A stretch of DNA of 64,000 bases from Streptomyces sp. STR69 (GCF_024519455.1 NZ_JALJRY010000005.1:268210-332209), one strand, 5' to 3'; shown: positions 1 to 8,159, counted from the first letter of the stretch. Notes: a model not told the origin generated them from the sequence alone. Numbers and translations: made by a program.

Positions 1-51
1 CTCGGCGAGCAGCACTCTGACGGACTTGGCGGGCCGGTGGTCCCGGGGCAT
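1..51 (-). CDS. Response regulator, N-terminal fragment (runs off the left edge)
   Basis: Only the first 17 codons are in the window, read leftward from ATG at 51 (an in-frame GTG lies at 60). The translation starts MPRDHRPAKSVRVLLAE, which is how the receiver domain of NarL/LuxR-type response regulators commonly begins (a charged leader, then VRVLLAE before the acidic pocket). The next gene on the same strand, past the intervening arabinofuranosidase gene, is a NarL-type histidine kinase at 1856-3127. In Streptomyces the two usually sit side by side as kinase then regulator. The call is inferred from a short stretch plus this context. Confidence 0.5.
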   Translation of the reverse strand, partial: MPRDHRPAKSVRVLLAE

Positions 52-227
52 CTCATCCACGGGGCAAGGGTAAGGCCCGGGGGGATCCGGGGCGATTATC
101 AAAAACTCTTCATTGTTCGCGTCCGCGAGTCTTGACGGTCTTCGGCTGCGGGCAAACAATCGCCTCGGCATTCCGTCGGCACCATGGAATTCCCCGAACA
201 GAGCCGCTTTCGGAAAACTTTCGACAG

Positions 228-267
228 TTCGACATTTCGATCGCGAATTGGTTCGGCATTTCGATCG
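228..267 (+). promoter_or_regulatory. Direct repeat, probable operator of the arabinofuranosidase gene
   Basis: Two 16-bp copies, TTCGACATTTCGATCG (228-243) and TTCGGCATTTCGATCG (252-267), differ at one base and start 24 bp apart. A possible -10 box, TATATC, lies at 279-284, so the second copy would overlap the -35 region. The position fits a sugar-responsive repressor or activator site. The cognate regulator is not in the window. Confidence 0.45.
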
Positions 268-315
268 AATGACGTCCGGTATATCGAACAGCCCCTCCAG
301 AAAAAGAGGTGCACC

Positions 316-1878
316 GTGTTCTTGAGACTCCTCTGCGCTCGGCCGCACCGGCTGAGAAACGCGACCCTGGCCGCACTGTCGGCGCTCGTGACCGTCCTCG
401 CGCTGGCCGTAGGCGTTCCGCAGGCGTCGGCAGCCACCTCGCTCCCGTGCGACATCTACGCCACCGCCGGGACACCGTGCGTCGCCGCGCACAGTCTCGT
501 CCGGGCGCTCTACTCGTCGTACAACGGCTCGCTGTACCAGGTGCAGCGCGCCTCCGACAGCGCCACCGCGAACATCGGGCTGCTGGCGGCCGGGGGATAT
601 GCCAACGCGGCGGCCCAGGACTCGTTCTGTTCCGGTACGACGTGCATCATCACCAAGATCTACGACCAGTCGGCGCGCCACAACGACCTCACGATCGAGG
701 GTGCGGGCGGGGCCGGCGTGGCCGATGTCGGGGCGCCCGCGGACGCCCTGCCGGTGACCGTCGGCGGGCACCAGGTCTACGGGCTGGAGATCTCGGCCGG
801 GATGGGCTACCGCGACAACTCCACCTCGGGCGTGGCGACGAACGGCGCCGCCGAGGGGATGTACATGGTGACCTCGGGCACGCACGTCAACGGCAGTTGC
901 TGCTTCGACTACGGCAACGCCGAGACCAACAACCAGGACACCGGCAACGGGCACATGGACGCGATCAACTTCGGTACCGAGTGCTGGTTCGCGCCCTGCT
1001 ACGGCAGTGGCCCCTGGGTGCAGGCCGACCTGGAGAACGGGCTGTTCCAGTCGGACTCCGGGTACAGCAAGAACACGGCGAACACCGGCACCGGGGCGAT
1101 ACCGTTCGTCACCGCTTTGCTGAAAAACAACGGTCAGGACCATTTCGCGCTGAAATACGGAAACGCCCAGTCGGGGAGTCTCACGACCACCTATTCCGGG
1201 GGTGAACCCACCACGAGCGGTTACTCGCCCATGCACCAGGAGGGCGCGATCGTCCTGGGCACCGGCGGGGACAACAGCAACGGCTCCATCGGGTCGTTCT
1301 TCGAGGGCGTCATGACGGCCGGCATCCCGACGGACGCCGCCGACAACTCCGTACAGGCCAACATCGTGTCCGTCGGCTACGGCGGCTCGACCGGGACCAC
1401 CGGGACGCTCGCGGCCGGTTCGGAGATCTCGCTGCGGGCGACGACCTCGTGCTGCACGGCCGACTACATCCGCCACCAGAACAACGCGGCGGTCCTCTCG
1501 GCCATCACGTCCAGCAGCGCGGCGCTCGACAAGGGCGACGCCACCTGGATCGTCCGCAGGGGTCTGGCCGACAGCTCCTGCTACTCCTTCGAGTCGCGGA
1601 ACTACCCCGGCGACTTCCTGCGCCACTACAACTACCAGCTCTACCGCCAACCCATGGTCGGCACCGCGCAGTTCAGACAGGACGCCACGTTCTGCGCCTC
1701 GACCGGCAAGAGCGGCACGGGCACCTCGTTCGCGTCGTACAACTACCCGACCAGATATCTCCGGCACTACAACTACAACGTCTACATAGCGAGCGACGGC
1801 GGCTCGAACGCCTTCGACAGCGCCACCTCGTGGACGGACGACGTGAGTTGGGTGGTCACGGCTCCCTGGGCGCCGTAG
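316..1878 (+). CDS. Secreted alpha-L-arabinofuranosidase B (GH54 catalytic domain plus CBM42)
   Basis: Removes alpha-L-arabinofuranosyl side chains from plant polysaccharides outside the cell. The 520-residue product has a twin-arginine-poor Sec signal peptide (basic start, hydrophobic stretch, cleavage near QASA-ATS around residue 40). An ArabFuran-catal domain follows: LPCDIYATAGTPCVAAHS, KIYDQSARHNDL, paired cysteines in GSCCFDYGN, and the acidic NFGTECWF segment. A C-terminal AbfB beta-trefoil (CBM42) has the repeating YPGDFLRHYNYQL and YPTRYLRHYNYN units. The start is GTG 316, placed by AGAGGT at 305-310 and by the signal peptide; the reading frame stays open to 184 but that extension looks untranslated. 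It lies between a histidine kinase and its probable response regulator, and its last 23 bp overlap the kinase gene tail to tail. Confidence 0.88.
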   Translation: MFLRLLCARPHRLRNATLAALSALVTVLALAVGVPQASAATSLPCDIYATAGTPCVAAHSLVRALYSSYNGSLYQVQRASDSATANIGLLAAGGYANAAAQDSFCSGTTCIITKIYDQSARHNDLTIEGAGGAGVADVGAPADALPVTVGGHQVYGLEISAGMGYRDNSTSGVATNGAAEGMYMVTSGTHVNGSCCFDYGNAETNNQDTGNGHMDAINFGTECWFAPCYGSGPWVQADLENGLFQSDSGYSKNTANTGTGAIPFVTALLKNNGQDHFALKYGNAQSGSLTTTYSGGEPTTSGYSPMHQEGAIVLGTGGDNSNGSIGSFFEGVMTAGIPTDAADNSVQANIVSVGYGGSTGTTGTLAAGSEISLRATTSCCTADYIRHQNNAAVLSAITSSSAALDKGDATWIVRRGLADSSCYSFESRNYPGDFLRHYNYQLYRQPMVGTAQFRQDATFCASTGKSGTGTSFASYNYPTRYLRHYNYNVYIASDGGSNAFDSATSWTDDVSWVVTAPWAP

Positions 1879-3127
1879 CCACCACGAAGGACGTCAAGTC
1901 GGTTGCCTCCACCGGGAGTTCGGCGGTCACCGTGAAGCCGCCGCGCGGTGACGGGCCGGCCCGCAGGGAGCCGCCCGCCGCCGCGAGGCGTTCGGTGAGC
2001 CCCTTCAGTCCGGTTCCGCCGATGCCCTCGGCGGAACCGGACACAGTGGAGTTGCCGGTGCCGTCGTCCGCGACGGTCAGGCGGGCGCGGTCCAGGACGC
2101 CGTCGAGGGTGATCTCGCAGCGGGCCGCGCCGCTGTGCCGTACGACGTTGGTCACCGCCTCGCGGACCACCCAGCCGAGCAGGGCCTCGGTCTGCGGGGT
2201 CAGCGGCGGGCCCGACTGGCGGACCACCGGGTCGATGTCGGCGGCGGTCAGGACCGAGCGGGCGCGGTCCAGTTCGGTGGCGAGGCTGCCCTCGCGGTAG
2301 CCGGTGACGGCCTCGCGGATCTCGGTGAGCGCCTGCCGGCCGACGGCCTCGATGTCGGTGATCTGGCCGAGCGCGGCCTCCATGTCACGAGGTGCGAGGC
2401 GCCGGGCCGCCTCCGACTTCACCACGATCACCGAGAGGGTGTGGCCGAGCAGGTCGTGCAGGTCGCGGGAGAAGCGCATGCGTTCCTTCTCGACGGCTCG
2501 GCGGGCCAACTCCTCGCGGGCGGCGCGCAGTTCGCGTACGGCCTCGGAGAGGGAGAGGATCGCGGCGGTCACCATCGTGGACAGGAAGGTGCCGTAGGCG
2601 ACGTTGATCGCGTCCCAGCCGGCCCGGTAGATGGAGACCGCCGCCGCGAGCGCGGTCAGCGCGAGGCCGACCTGGCCGAGGCGCGGGCCGCGCAGGCAGG
2701 CGCCGGTGGCGAGGCCGAGGAGCGGGAAGAAGTACAGCCAGCTGCCGCCGTAGCCGAGGGCGAGGCCGCAGGTCACCAGGCCCATCACGACGAGCGCGAC
2801 CCGGGTCGAGACCGTCTCGCGCTTCTCCTTCACGAAGGAGCGGAACACGACATTGATGTAGAGGGAGTTGAAGATCAGCAGGCCCAGGCCGCCGATCCAG
2901 GGGTTGGGGGTCTTGCCCTGGAGGAGGTTGGAGAAGGAGCCCAGACCCATCAGCAGCCACGGCAGCAGGGAGAAGCCGGTCGGTGGCGGACCCGGGTGCT
3001 CGGGCCGCTCGCCCTTGCGGCGCGCCTCCTTCTGCGCGACCTTGAACTCCGCCATGTCGGCCCGCCACCGGGCCCGCGCCACCCGCCAGGCGCGTATCCG
3101 GCACCTGATCCCTCGCATCCAGGTCAT
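1856..3127 (-). CDS. Sensor histidine kinase, NarL/DesK type (HisKA_3)
   Basis: Membrane sensor kinase of 423 residues. About five hydrophobic segments span residues 52-190 and are followed by a coiled linker. The H-box is RDLHDLLGH with H224 as phosphate acceptor, the N-box VREAVTNVVRH has N328, and a G-box DDGTG and a C-terminal GGTGLKGL loop complete the HATPase domain. It lies 25 bp downstream of the ABC permease gene, so it probably belongs to the same operon and senses a stress or drug handled by that exporter. No response regulator follows directly. Its 3' end runs into the end of the arabinofuranosidase gene, and the last residues after AELPVEA look like a read-on tail. The likely partner begins at the left window edge. 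Confidence 0.85.
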   Translation of the reverse strand: MTWMRGIRCRIRAWRVARARWRADMAEFKVAQKEARRKGERPEHPGPPPTGFSLLPWLLMGLGSFSNLLQGKTPNPWIGGLGLLIFNSLYINVVFRSFVKEKRETVSTRVALVVMGLVTCGLALGYGGSWLYFFPLLGLATGACLRGPRLGQVGLALTALAAAVSIYRAGWDAINVAYGTFLSTMVTAAILSLSEAVRELRAAREELARRAVEKERMRFSRDLHDLLGHTLSVIVVKSEAARRLAPRDMEAALGQITDIEAVGRQALTEIREAVTGYREGSLATELDRARSVLTAADIDPVVRQSGPPLTPQTEALLGWVVREAVTNVVRHSGAARCEITLDGVLDRARLTVADDGTGNSTVSGSAEGIGGTGLKGLTERLAAAGGSLRAGPSPRGGFTVTAELPVEATDLTSFVVATAPREP

Positions 3128-3152
3128 CTCTCCCGCTCCCCCGCTCCCCCGG

Positions 3153-3869
3153 TCACACGGTCCGCCCGGTCCGGCGGTACGCCAGCACAGCGTACGAACC
3201 GAACGCGAGCAGCCAGGCCGTCAGGACGACGATCGCGCCGAGTGCGGGGGCGTGCCCGTCGGCGACGGAGGTGCCGAGCTGGGCGAAGCGGTTGGTGGGG
3301 GTGTACTTCGAGAGCGTGCGCAGCCAGCCGGGGAACAGGCTGATGGGGAACCACAGGCCGCCGATCACCGCGAGCCCCAGGTTGCAGGCCATGTTGGCGA
3401 CGCCGGTGGTCTGGGAGGTGAGGCCGTAGCCGTTGGCGAGGCCGAGCAGGGTGAAGGGGATCGAGCCGAGCCACAGCAGCAGCGCGATCAGCGCCCACTG
3501 CCAGGCGGCCAGCCGTACGCCGTTGACCAGGCCGCCCGCCGCGAGCACCGCGACGATCGCCGGCAGCACGGTCACCGAACCGGTCAGCGCCCGGCCCAGG
3601 ACCACCTGGCGCGGGGTCATCGGCGTCACCCGCAGCTGCCGCAGCCAGCCGATCGCCCGGTCCTCGGCGACGCCGCCGCCGGTGTTGAGCGCGGAGCCGA
3701 CGGCGCCGTAGGCGGCCATGCCGACCATGGCGGTGGCCTTGTAGCCGCTGTCGTCGCCGCCGAGGTTGGTGAACAGCAGGTACATCATCACGGGCATCGC
3801 GATCCCACCGATCACGAAGCCGATGTCACGCAGGGTCCGGCGGACTTCGAGGCGCAGGTAGTCGAGCAT
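3153..3869 (-). CDS. ABC-2 type transporter permease
   Basis: Integral membrane subunit of a drug/antibiotic-type ABC exporter, 238 residues with about six membrane segments (for example residues 17-35, 55-75, 95-125, 130-155, 205-230). It contains the ABC-2 family pattern of an early RDIGFVIGGIAMPVMMYLL helix and a central loop with RQVVLGRALTGS. ATG 3869 shares one base with the TGA of the ATPase gene (TGATG), so the two are translationally coupled; GTG 3872 is the alternative start. Partner of the ATPase at 3869-4828. Confidence 0.82.
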   Translation of the reverse strand: MLDYLRLEVRRTLRDIGFVIGGIAMPVMMYLLFTNLGGDDSGYKATAMVGMAAYGAVGSALNTGGGVAEDRAIGWLRQLRVTPMTPRQVVLGRALTGSVTVLPAIVAVLAAGGLVNGVRLAAWQWALIALLLWLGSIPFTLLGLANGYGLTSQTTGVANMACNLGLAVIGGLWFPISLFPGWLRTLSKYTPTNRFAQLGTSVADGHAPALGAIVVLTAWLLAFGSYAVLAYRRTGRTV

Positions 3870-4828
3870 CACACCGTCTCCAACTCGTGTGCCGTCAGTG
3901 CCAGGAACGCGTCGTCCAGGGACGCCGGCGCGACCTCCAGGCCCCGGATCGCGTCCAGGTCCGCCAGTGCGCGCACGGTTGCGTCCGAGTCGTCGGTGCG
4001 GAGCAGCGCGCGGTCGCCGCGGATTTCGAGGGACCGTACGCCGGGCAGCCGGTCCAGGCCCTCGGTGGGGCGGCCCGCCAGGTCGATGGAGACCAGGCTG
4101 CCGCCGGCCGCCCGCTTGAGCTGTTCGCCGGTGCCGTCGGCGACGATCCGGCCGCGGTCGATGACGACGATCCGGTCGGCGTGCGCGTCGGCCTCCTCCA
4201 GGTAGTGCGTGGAGAACAGGACGGTGTGGCCGCGCCGTGCGAAGCCCCGCATCGACTGCCAGAACGCCTGCCGCGCCTCCACGTCCAGCGCCGCGGTCGG
4301 CTCGTCCAGGACGATCAGCGACGGGTTTCCCGCCAGCGCCACGGCGAACCGCACGCGCTGCGTCTGCCCGCCCGACAGCCGGTCCACCCGCCGCCCGGCC
4401 AGCTCGCCGATACCGGCCAGCTCAAGGGCCCGCTCGACAGGCATCGGCGCCGGATAGCGCCGGGCGACGAACGCGACCAGCTCGCCGACGGTGACCCGGG
4501 GCACCGCCCGCGCCTCCTGCAGCATCGCTCCGACCAGGCCGTTGCGTACGGCTGACTCCGGTGCCGCGCCGAACAGTTCGACCGTGCCGGTGTCGGGCGT
4601 GTTCAGCCCGAGCAGCAGCGAGATCGCCGTCGACTTGCCCGCGCCGATGGGGGTCCCCCCGGTCGAGCGAAGCCGAGAGTGGGGGAGGCCGAGCAGCGCG
4701 ACGGTCTCGCCGCGCCCGATCTCCAGGTCCACCCCGTCGACGGCACGCACCGCGCCGAAGGTCTTGACCGCCCCCGCGAAGGACACGGCCCGCTCCGCCC
4801 CACCGGCTGCCCCACCTGTCTGTGTCAT
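3869..4828 (-). CDS. ABC exporter ATP-binding protein with an insertion in the Walker A loop
   Basis: DrrA-like ATPase of 319 residues that would power the adjacent permease. Q-loop region (GAMLQEA), signature LSGGQTQRVRFA, Walker B LIVLDEPTAALD and H-loop FSTHYLEE are all intact. The Walker A loop is not. Instead of a normal GPxGAGKST loop, the sequence reads ALLG, then LPHSRLRSTGGTPI, then GAGKST (K65), that is 12 extra residues. The extra 36 bp are a Streptomyces-type palindromic repeat (4652-4687). Removing them restores GPIGAGKST exactly, so the insertion is recent in the gene's history. Whether the enlarged P-loop still binds ATP is unclear. ATG 4828 is chosen because the frame upstream to 4921 has no domain match. 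Confidence 0.85.
   Translation of the reverse strand: MTQTGGAAGGAERAVSFAGAVKTFGAVRAVDGVDLEIGRGETVALLGLPHSRLRSTGGTPIGAGKSTAISLLLGLNTPDTGTVELFGAAPESAVRNGLVGAMLQEARAVPRVTVGELVAFVARRYPAPMPVERALELAGIGELAGRRVDRLSGGQTQRVRFAVALAGNPSLIVLDEPTAALDVEARQAFWQSMRGFARRGHTVLFSTHYLEEADAHADRIVVIDRGRIVADGTGEQLKRAAGGSLVSIDLAGRPTEGLDRLPGVRSLEIRGDRALLRTDDSDATVRALADLDAIRGLEVAPASLDDAFLALTAHELETV
4652..4687. repeat. 36-bp palindromic repeat inside the ABC ATPase gene
   Basis: On the gene strand it starts CTCCCCCACTCTCGGC and ends CGACCGGGGGGACC. Its arms, CCCCC...GGGGG and an inner GCTTCGC-type turn, can fold. I recognise this as a short repeat widely scattered in Streptomyces genomes. Its length is a multiple of three, so the reading frame survives, with 12 residues added between the first P-loop glycine and GAGKST. 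Confidence 0.75.
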
Positions 4829-4926
4829 GGCTACGACGCTACGGATCCGCGCCCCTCGCGCGGCAGATGCGCTTGTACGGACTCGGGCAGGACAAATGTC
4901 ACCGGTCCTCAGCCGTGGCACGCGGA

Positions 4927-4943
4927 CCTGACACAGTGTCAGG
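4927..4943. promoter_or_regulatory. Perfect 17-bp palindrome, probable operator
   Basis: CCTGACACAGTGTCAGG is perfectly symmetric around 4935. It lies in the divergent gap between the ABC operon and the MaoC operon, 4 bp upstream of a good -35 box for the rightward operon. The form TGACAC-N-GTGTCA suggests a dimeric TetR- or GntR-type regulator. The regulator itself is not evident nearby. Confidence 0.5.
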
Positions 4944-4947
4944 AGCC

Positions 4948-4976
4948 TTCACAACTGCCGGGTGCTGGGCTATACA
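4948..4976 (+). promoter_or_regulatory. Promoter of the MaoC/dehydrogenase/SDR operon
   Basis: TTCACA (4948-4953), a 17-bp spacer, and TATACA (4971-4976) make a close match to the housekeeping sigma consensus. Transcription would begin near 4983, leaving a leader of about 100 nt that contains the KstR-like site. Confidence 0.55.
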
Positions 4977-4989
4977 AGGGTCGCCGGAC

Positions 4990-5003
4990 TGGAACGCGTT
5001 CTA
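4990..5003. promoter_or_regulatory. KstR-like operator
   Basis: TGGAACGCGTTCTA fits the palindromic core TNNAACNNGTTNNA described for KstR, the TetR-family repressor of sterol catabolism in actinobacteria. It sits just downstream of the predicted transcription start, a position suited to repression. The three genes behind it are lipid-type dehydrogenases and a hydratase, which agrees. Confidence 0.5.
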
Positions 5004-5085
5004 GGTCGGCCTGTGACGACCTCGGTGCGGCCGACGGTGCGGACGGCCGCACCGAGGTCTTCGACCACCGGCGATCAGGAGCCCC

Positions 5086-5946
5086 ATGCCCATCGACGCA
5101 GCCCTGGCCCTCGCGGCCGAACCCCGGACCGGCGAGATCTCCTGGAACACCAAGGACGTCCAGCTCTACCACCTCGGCCTCGGCGCGGGCACCCCGGCGA
5201 CCGACCCCGACGAGCTGCGCTACACCCTGGAGTCCCGGCTGCACGTCCTGCCCAGCTTCGCCACCGTCGCGGGCAACGGCTCCCCCGGTGTGATCAGCGG
5301 CCTGTCCATGCCCGGCATCGAGGTCGACCTCGCCCGCGTCCTGCACGGCGGCCAGTCCCTGCGCCTGCACCGGCCCATCCCGGCGAAGGGCACCGCGACC
5401 AGCACCGGCCACATCGCCGCCGTGTACGACAAGGGCAAGGCGGCCGTCCTCGTCATGCGCACCGAAGTCGCCGACGCCGACGGCCCGTTGTGGACCAACG
5501 ACGCGCAGATCTTCGTACGGGGAGAGGGCGGCTGGGGCGGCGACCGCGGCCCCTCCACCCGCCTCGAAGCACCGACGGGCGCCCCCGACAAGGTGGTTGA
5601 GCGCACCATCCGCGAGGACCAGGCACTCCTCTACCGCCTCTCCGGCGACTGGAACCCGCTGCACGCCGACCCCGAGTTCGCCAAGCTCGCCGGGTTCGAC
5701 CGGCCCATCCTGCACGGGCTGTGCACCTACGGCATGACGCTCAAGGCGGTCGTCGACACCCTGCTCGACGGCGATGTGACCCGGGTGCGCTCCTACGACA
5801 CCAGGTTCGCCGGAGTCGTCTTCCCCGGCGAGACGCTGCGCATCCGCGTGTGGCGCCAGGGCGACACCGGGCTGCGGGTCGCGGTGAGCGCCGTGGAGCG
5901 CGACGACGCGCCCGTCCTGGCCGACACGGTCGTCGAGCACTCCTGA
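5086..5946 (+). CDS. MaoC-family hydratase (enoyl-CoA hydratase 2 type)
   Basis: Two-hotdog hydratase of 286 residues, expected to add water to a trans-2-enoyl-CoA to give (R)-3-hydroxyacyl-CoA. The N-terminal half is a degenerate hotdog fold. The C-terminal half carries the hydratase-2 motif GDWNPLHADPEFA (D188, N190, H193) followed by RPILHGLCTYG (H210). It is the first gene of a three-gene operon with a zinc dehydrogenase and an SDR. Hydratase 2 plus an SDR matches the two activities of the peroxisomal multifunctional enzyme MFE-2, here as separate proteins. ATG 5086 follows CAGGAG by 5 bp. Confidence 0.85.
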   Translation: MPIDAALALAAEPRTGEISWNTKDVQLYHLGLGAGTPATDPDELRYTLESRLHVLPSFATVAGNGSPGVISGLSMPGIEVDLARVLHGGQSLRLHRPIPAKGTATSTGHIAAVYDKGKAAVLVMRTEVADADGPLWTNDAQIFVRGEGGWGGDRGPSTRLEAPTGAPDKVVERTIREDQALLYRLSGDWNPLHADPEFAKLAGFDRPILHGLCTYGMTLKAVVDTLLDGDVTRVRSYDTRFAGVVFPGETLRIRVWRQGDTGLRVAVSAVERDDAPVLADTVVEHS

Positions 5947-6025
5947 CCGCCGGACACCTCCGATCGCTGACCACCTCTGACCGCTGAACACTCCTGCACC
6001 AGGCCGGACTTGAGGGGAGCGCCCC

Positions 6026-7102
6026 ATGCGCGCAGCCGTACTGCACGAGATAGGCCAGGACAAACTGGAAGTCCTCGACGACGTCGAGACGACGGGCTTC
6101 GGGCCCGGCCGGGTCAGGATCCGGGTGCGCGCCACGGGGCTGTGCCACTCGGACCTGTCCGCGATGGCCGGTGTACTGCCACAGCCCGCGCCCTTCGTCC
6201 CGGGGCACGAGGGCGCGGGCGAGATCCTCGAAGTCGGCGAGGGCGTCGGCCACTTGAAGCCCGGTGACCGGGTCGTCGTCTGCTGGCTGCCGGCCTGCGG
6301 TGTGTGCGCTGCCTGCAAGCGCGGCCAGACCCAGCTGTGTCTGGCCGGGTTCATGAACGCGGGCACCCCCAACTTCAGGCGCCCCGGCGGCGATGTGTTC
6401 GGCTTCGCGGGCACCGGCACCTTCGCCGAGGAGGTCGTCGTCGACGCGGGCTGCGCGGTGCCGATCCCCGACGACGTGCCCTTCGACATCGCCGCCCTCA
6501 TCGGCTGCGGTGTCACCACCGGACTCGGCGCCGCCCTCAACACCGCCGATGTGGAGGCCGGTTCGTCGGTCGCCGTGATCGGCTGCGGCGGTGTCGGCAT
6601 CTCGGCGATCCAGGGCGCCCGCCTCAAGGGCGCCGCCGAGATCGTCGCCGTCGACCCGGTCGCCTCGCGCCGCGAGTCCGCGCTCAAGTTCGGCGCCACC
6701 AGGGCGGTTTCACCGGACGAGCTGCCCGCCGCCAAGCAGGAGGTCACCGCCGGCGAGGGCTTCGACTACGTCTTCGAGGTCGTCGGCCGCTCCGCCACCG
6801 CCCGCACCGCCTACGAGAACACCCGCCGCGGCGGCACCCTCGTCGTGGTCGGCGCGGGCGCGCTGGACGACTATCTCCAACTCAGCATGTTCGAGCTGTT
6901 CTTCGACGAGAAGCGCATCCTGCCCTCGATGTACGGGGGCGGGGACGTGCTGCGTTCCTACGAGCGCACGATCGCCCTGTGGCGGGCGGGCCGCGTCGAC
7001 CTGGAGGGTCTGATCACCCACCGGGTGCCGCTGAGCGACATCAACGAGGCTCTGGACCAGATGCGTTCGGGGACGGCCCTGCGTACCTGCATCGAGATCT
7101 GA
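6026..7102 (+). CDS. Zinc-dependent alcohol dehydrogenase, class III type
   Basis: Medium-chain dehydrogenase/reductase of 358 residues oxidising an alcohol (possibly a lipid or steroid-derived one) with NAD. Catalytic zinc ligands are C40 (GLCHSD), H61 (GHEGAG) and a cysteine in the LIGCGVTTGLGA segment. The structural zinc site is C91, C94, C97 and C105. The Rossmann motif is VIGCGGVGIS. ATG 6026 follows GAGGGGAGCG. It lies 79 bp after the MaoC gene and 27 bp before the SDR gene, so all three probably share one transcript and one substrate pathway. Confidence 0.85.
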   Translation: MRAAVLHEIGQDKLEVLDDVETTGFGPGRVRIRVRATGLCHSDLSAMAGVLPQPAPFVPGHEGAGEILEVGEGVGHLKPGDRVVVCWLPACGVCAACKRGQTQLCLAGFMNAGTPNFRRPGGDVFGFAGTGTFAEEVVVDAGCAVPIPDDVPFDIAALIGCGVTTGLGAALNTADVEAGSSVAVIGCGGVGISAIQGARLKGAAEIVAVDPVASRRESALKFGATRAVSPDELPAAKQEVTAGEGFDYVFEVVGRSATARTAYENTRRGGTLVVVGAGALDDYLQLSMFELFFDEKRILPSMYGGGDVLRSYERTIALWRAGRVDLEGLITHRVPLSDINEALDQMRSGTALRTCIEI

Positions 7103-7129
7103 GGCGCCTCTTCCACTGAAAGGACCTTG

Positions 7130-8080
7130 ATGTCACAGCCACTTGAGGGCCTCGTCGCGATCGTCACCGGTGCCGGACGCGGGCTCGGCCGGGCCGAGGC
7201 GCTCGAACTCGCCCGGCTCGGCGCGGCCGTGGTCGTCAACGACTACGGACAGCCGGGCCGGGACGGCTCCGGCGAGGCCTCCGCGGGCCCCGCCGAACGG
7301 GTCGCCGCCGAGATCCGCGCGGCGGGCGGCCGGGCCGTCGCCCACACCGGGGATGTCGCCGACACCCAACAGGCGAGCGAGCTGGTCGAGTTGGCGATCG
7401 ACGAGCTCGGCGGGCTCGACATCCTCGTCAACAACGCGGGCATCCTCCGTGACCGCATGGTCTTCTCCATGACGGAGGGCGAGTGGGACTCGGTGATCCG
7501 GGTCCACCTCAAGGGCCACTTCAACACGACCCACTTCGCGTCCGCGCACTGGCGCCGGCGGGCCAAGGAGACGGGCGCGCCGGTGTACGGGCGGATCGTG
7601 AACACCTCGTCCGAGGCCTTCCTCGCCGGTTCCGCGGGACAGCCCAACTACGCGGCGGCGAAAGGCGGAATCGTCGGCCTGACCACCTCCACGGCCCTCG
7701 CGCTGGCCAAGTACGGCGTCACCGCGAACGCCATCTGCCCGCGCGCCCGCACCCGGATGACGGAGGACGTCTTCGCCGGTTTCCAGGAGCCCGACGACGG
7801 CCTCGACCCACTCGCCCCCGAGCATGTCGCCCCGCTCGTCGGCTACTTGGCCTCACCCGCCGCCGCACGGATCAACGGACAGCTGCTCGTCGTCCACGGC
7901 GGCATGGTCGCGATCGTCGAACGCCCGCACGTACAGGCCAAGTTCGACAGCAAACAGGACACCTTCACATACGACGAACTGGACGCCGTACTCACTCCGC
8001 ACTACGCCCGGCGGCCGGCGGGGGAGACGTTCGCGGCGGCCGAGGTGCTCGGGCTCAAGCGGGGGCCGGGCACCGCATGA
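7130..8080 (+). CDS. Short-chain dehydrogenase/reductase (3-hydroxyacyl-CoA dehydrogenase-like)
   Basis: SDR of 316 residues. TGAGRGLGRA binds the cofactor, NNAG marks strand 4, and the catalytic Ser...Tyr-x3-Lys set appears as NTSSEAF followed by NYAAAKGG. The C-terminal extension past a normal 250-residue SDR resembles the (3R)-hydroxyacyl-CoA dehydrogenase part of MFE-2, fitting the MaoC hydratase two genes upstream. ATG 7130 is chosen over TTG 7127 because AAAGGA at 7119-7124 is correctly spaced. A strong hairpin follows the stop. Confidence 0.85.
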   Translation: MSQPLEGLVAIVTGAGRGLGRAEALELARLGAAVVVNDYGQPGRDGSGEASAGPAERVAAEIRAAGGRAVAHTGDVADTQQASELVELAIDELGGLDILVNNAGILRDRMVFSMTEGEWDSVIRVHLKGHFNTTHFASAHWRRRAKETGAPVYGRIVNTSSEAFLAGSAGQPNYAAAKGGIVGLTTSTALALAKYGVTANAICPRARTRMTEDVFAGFQEPDDGLDPLAPEHVAPLVGYLASPAAARINGQLLVVHGGMVAIVERPHVQAKFDSKQDTFTYDELDAVLTPHYARRPAGETFAAAEVLGLKRGPGTA

Positions 8081-8083
8081 GAA

Positions 8084-8117
8084 ACGGCCCCGCCCGTCCG
8101 GAGACGAGCGGGGCCGT
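8084..8117. terminator. Terminator hairpin after the SDR gene
   Basis: A perfect 10-bp stem, ACGGCCCCGC with GCGGGGCCGT, encloses a 14-nt loop 3 bp beyond the SDR stop. There is no T-run, as is usual in Streptomyces. Confidence 0.7.
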
Positions 8118-8138
8118 GTCGCGTCAAGTGACGCAAGC

Positions 8139-8159
8139 CGTCTGACGTACCGTCAGACG
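8139..8159. terminator. Inverted repeat at the end of the leftward small gene
   Basis: CGTCTGACG, TAC, CGTCAGACG: a perfect 9-bp stem with a 3-nt loop that contains the stop codon of the small leftward gene. It probably acts as terminator for that gene and backs up the SDR terminator. Confidence 0.45.

Noticed and set aside
184..315. Upstream extension of the arabinofuranosidase reading frame
   Set aside because: It would place 44 odd residues before a clear signal peptide and would read through the operator repeats and promoter; GTG 316 has a good binding site.
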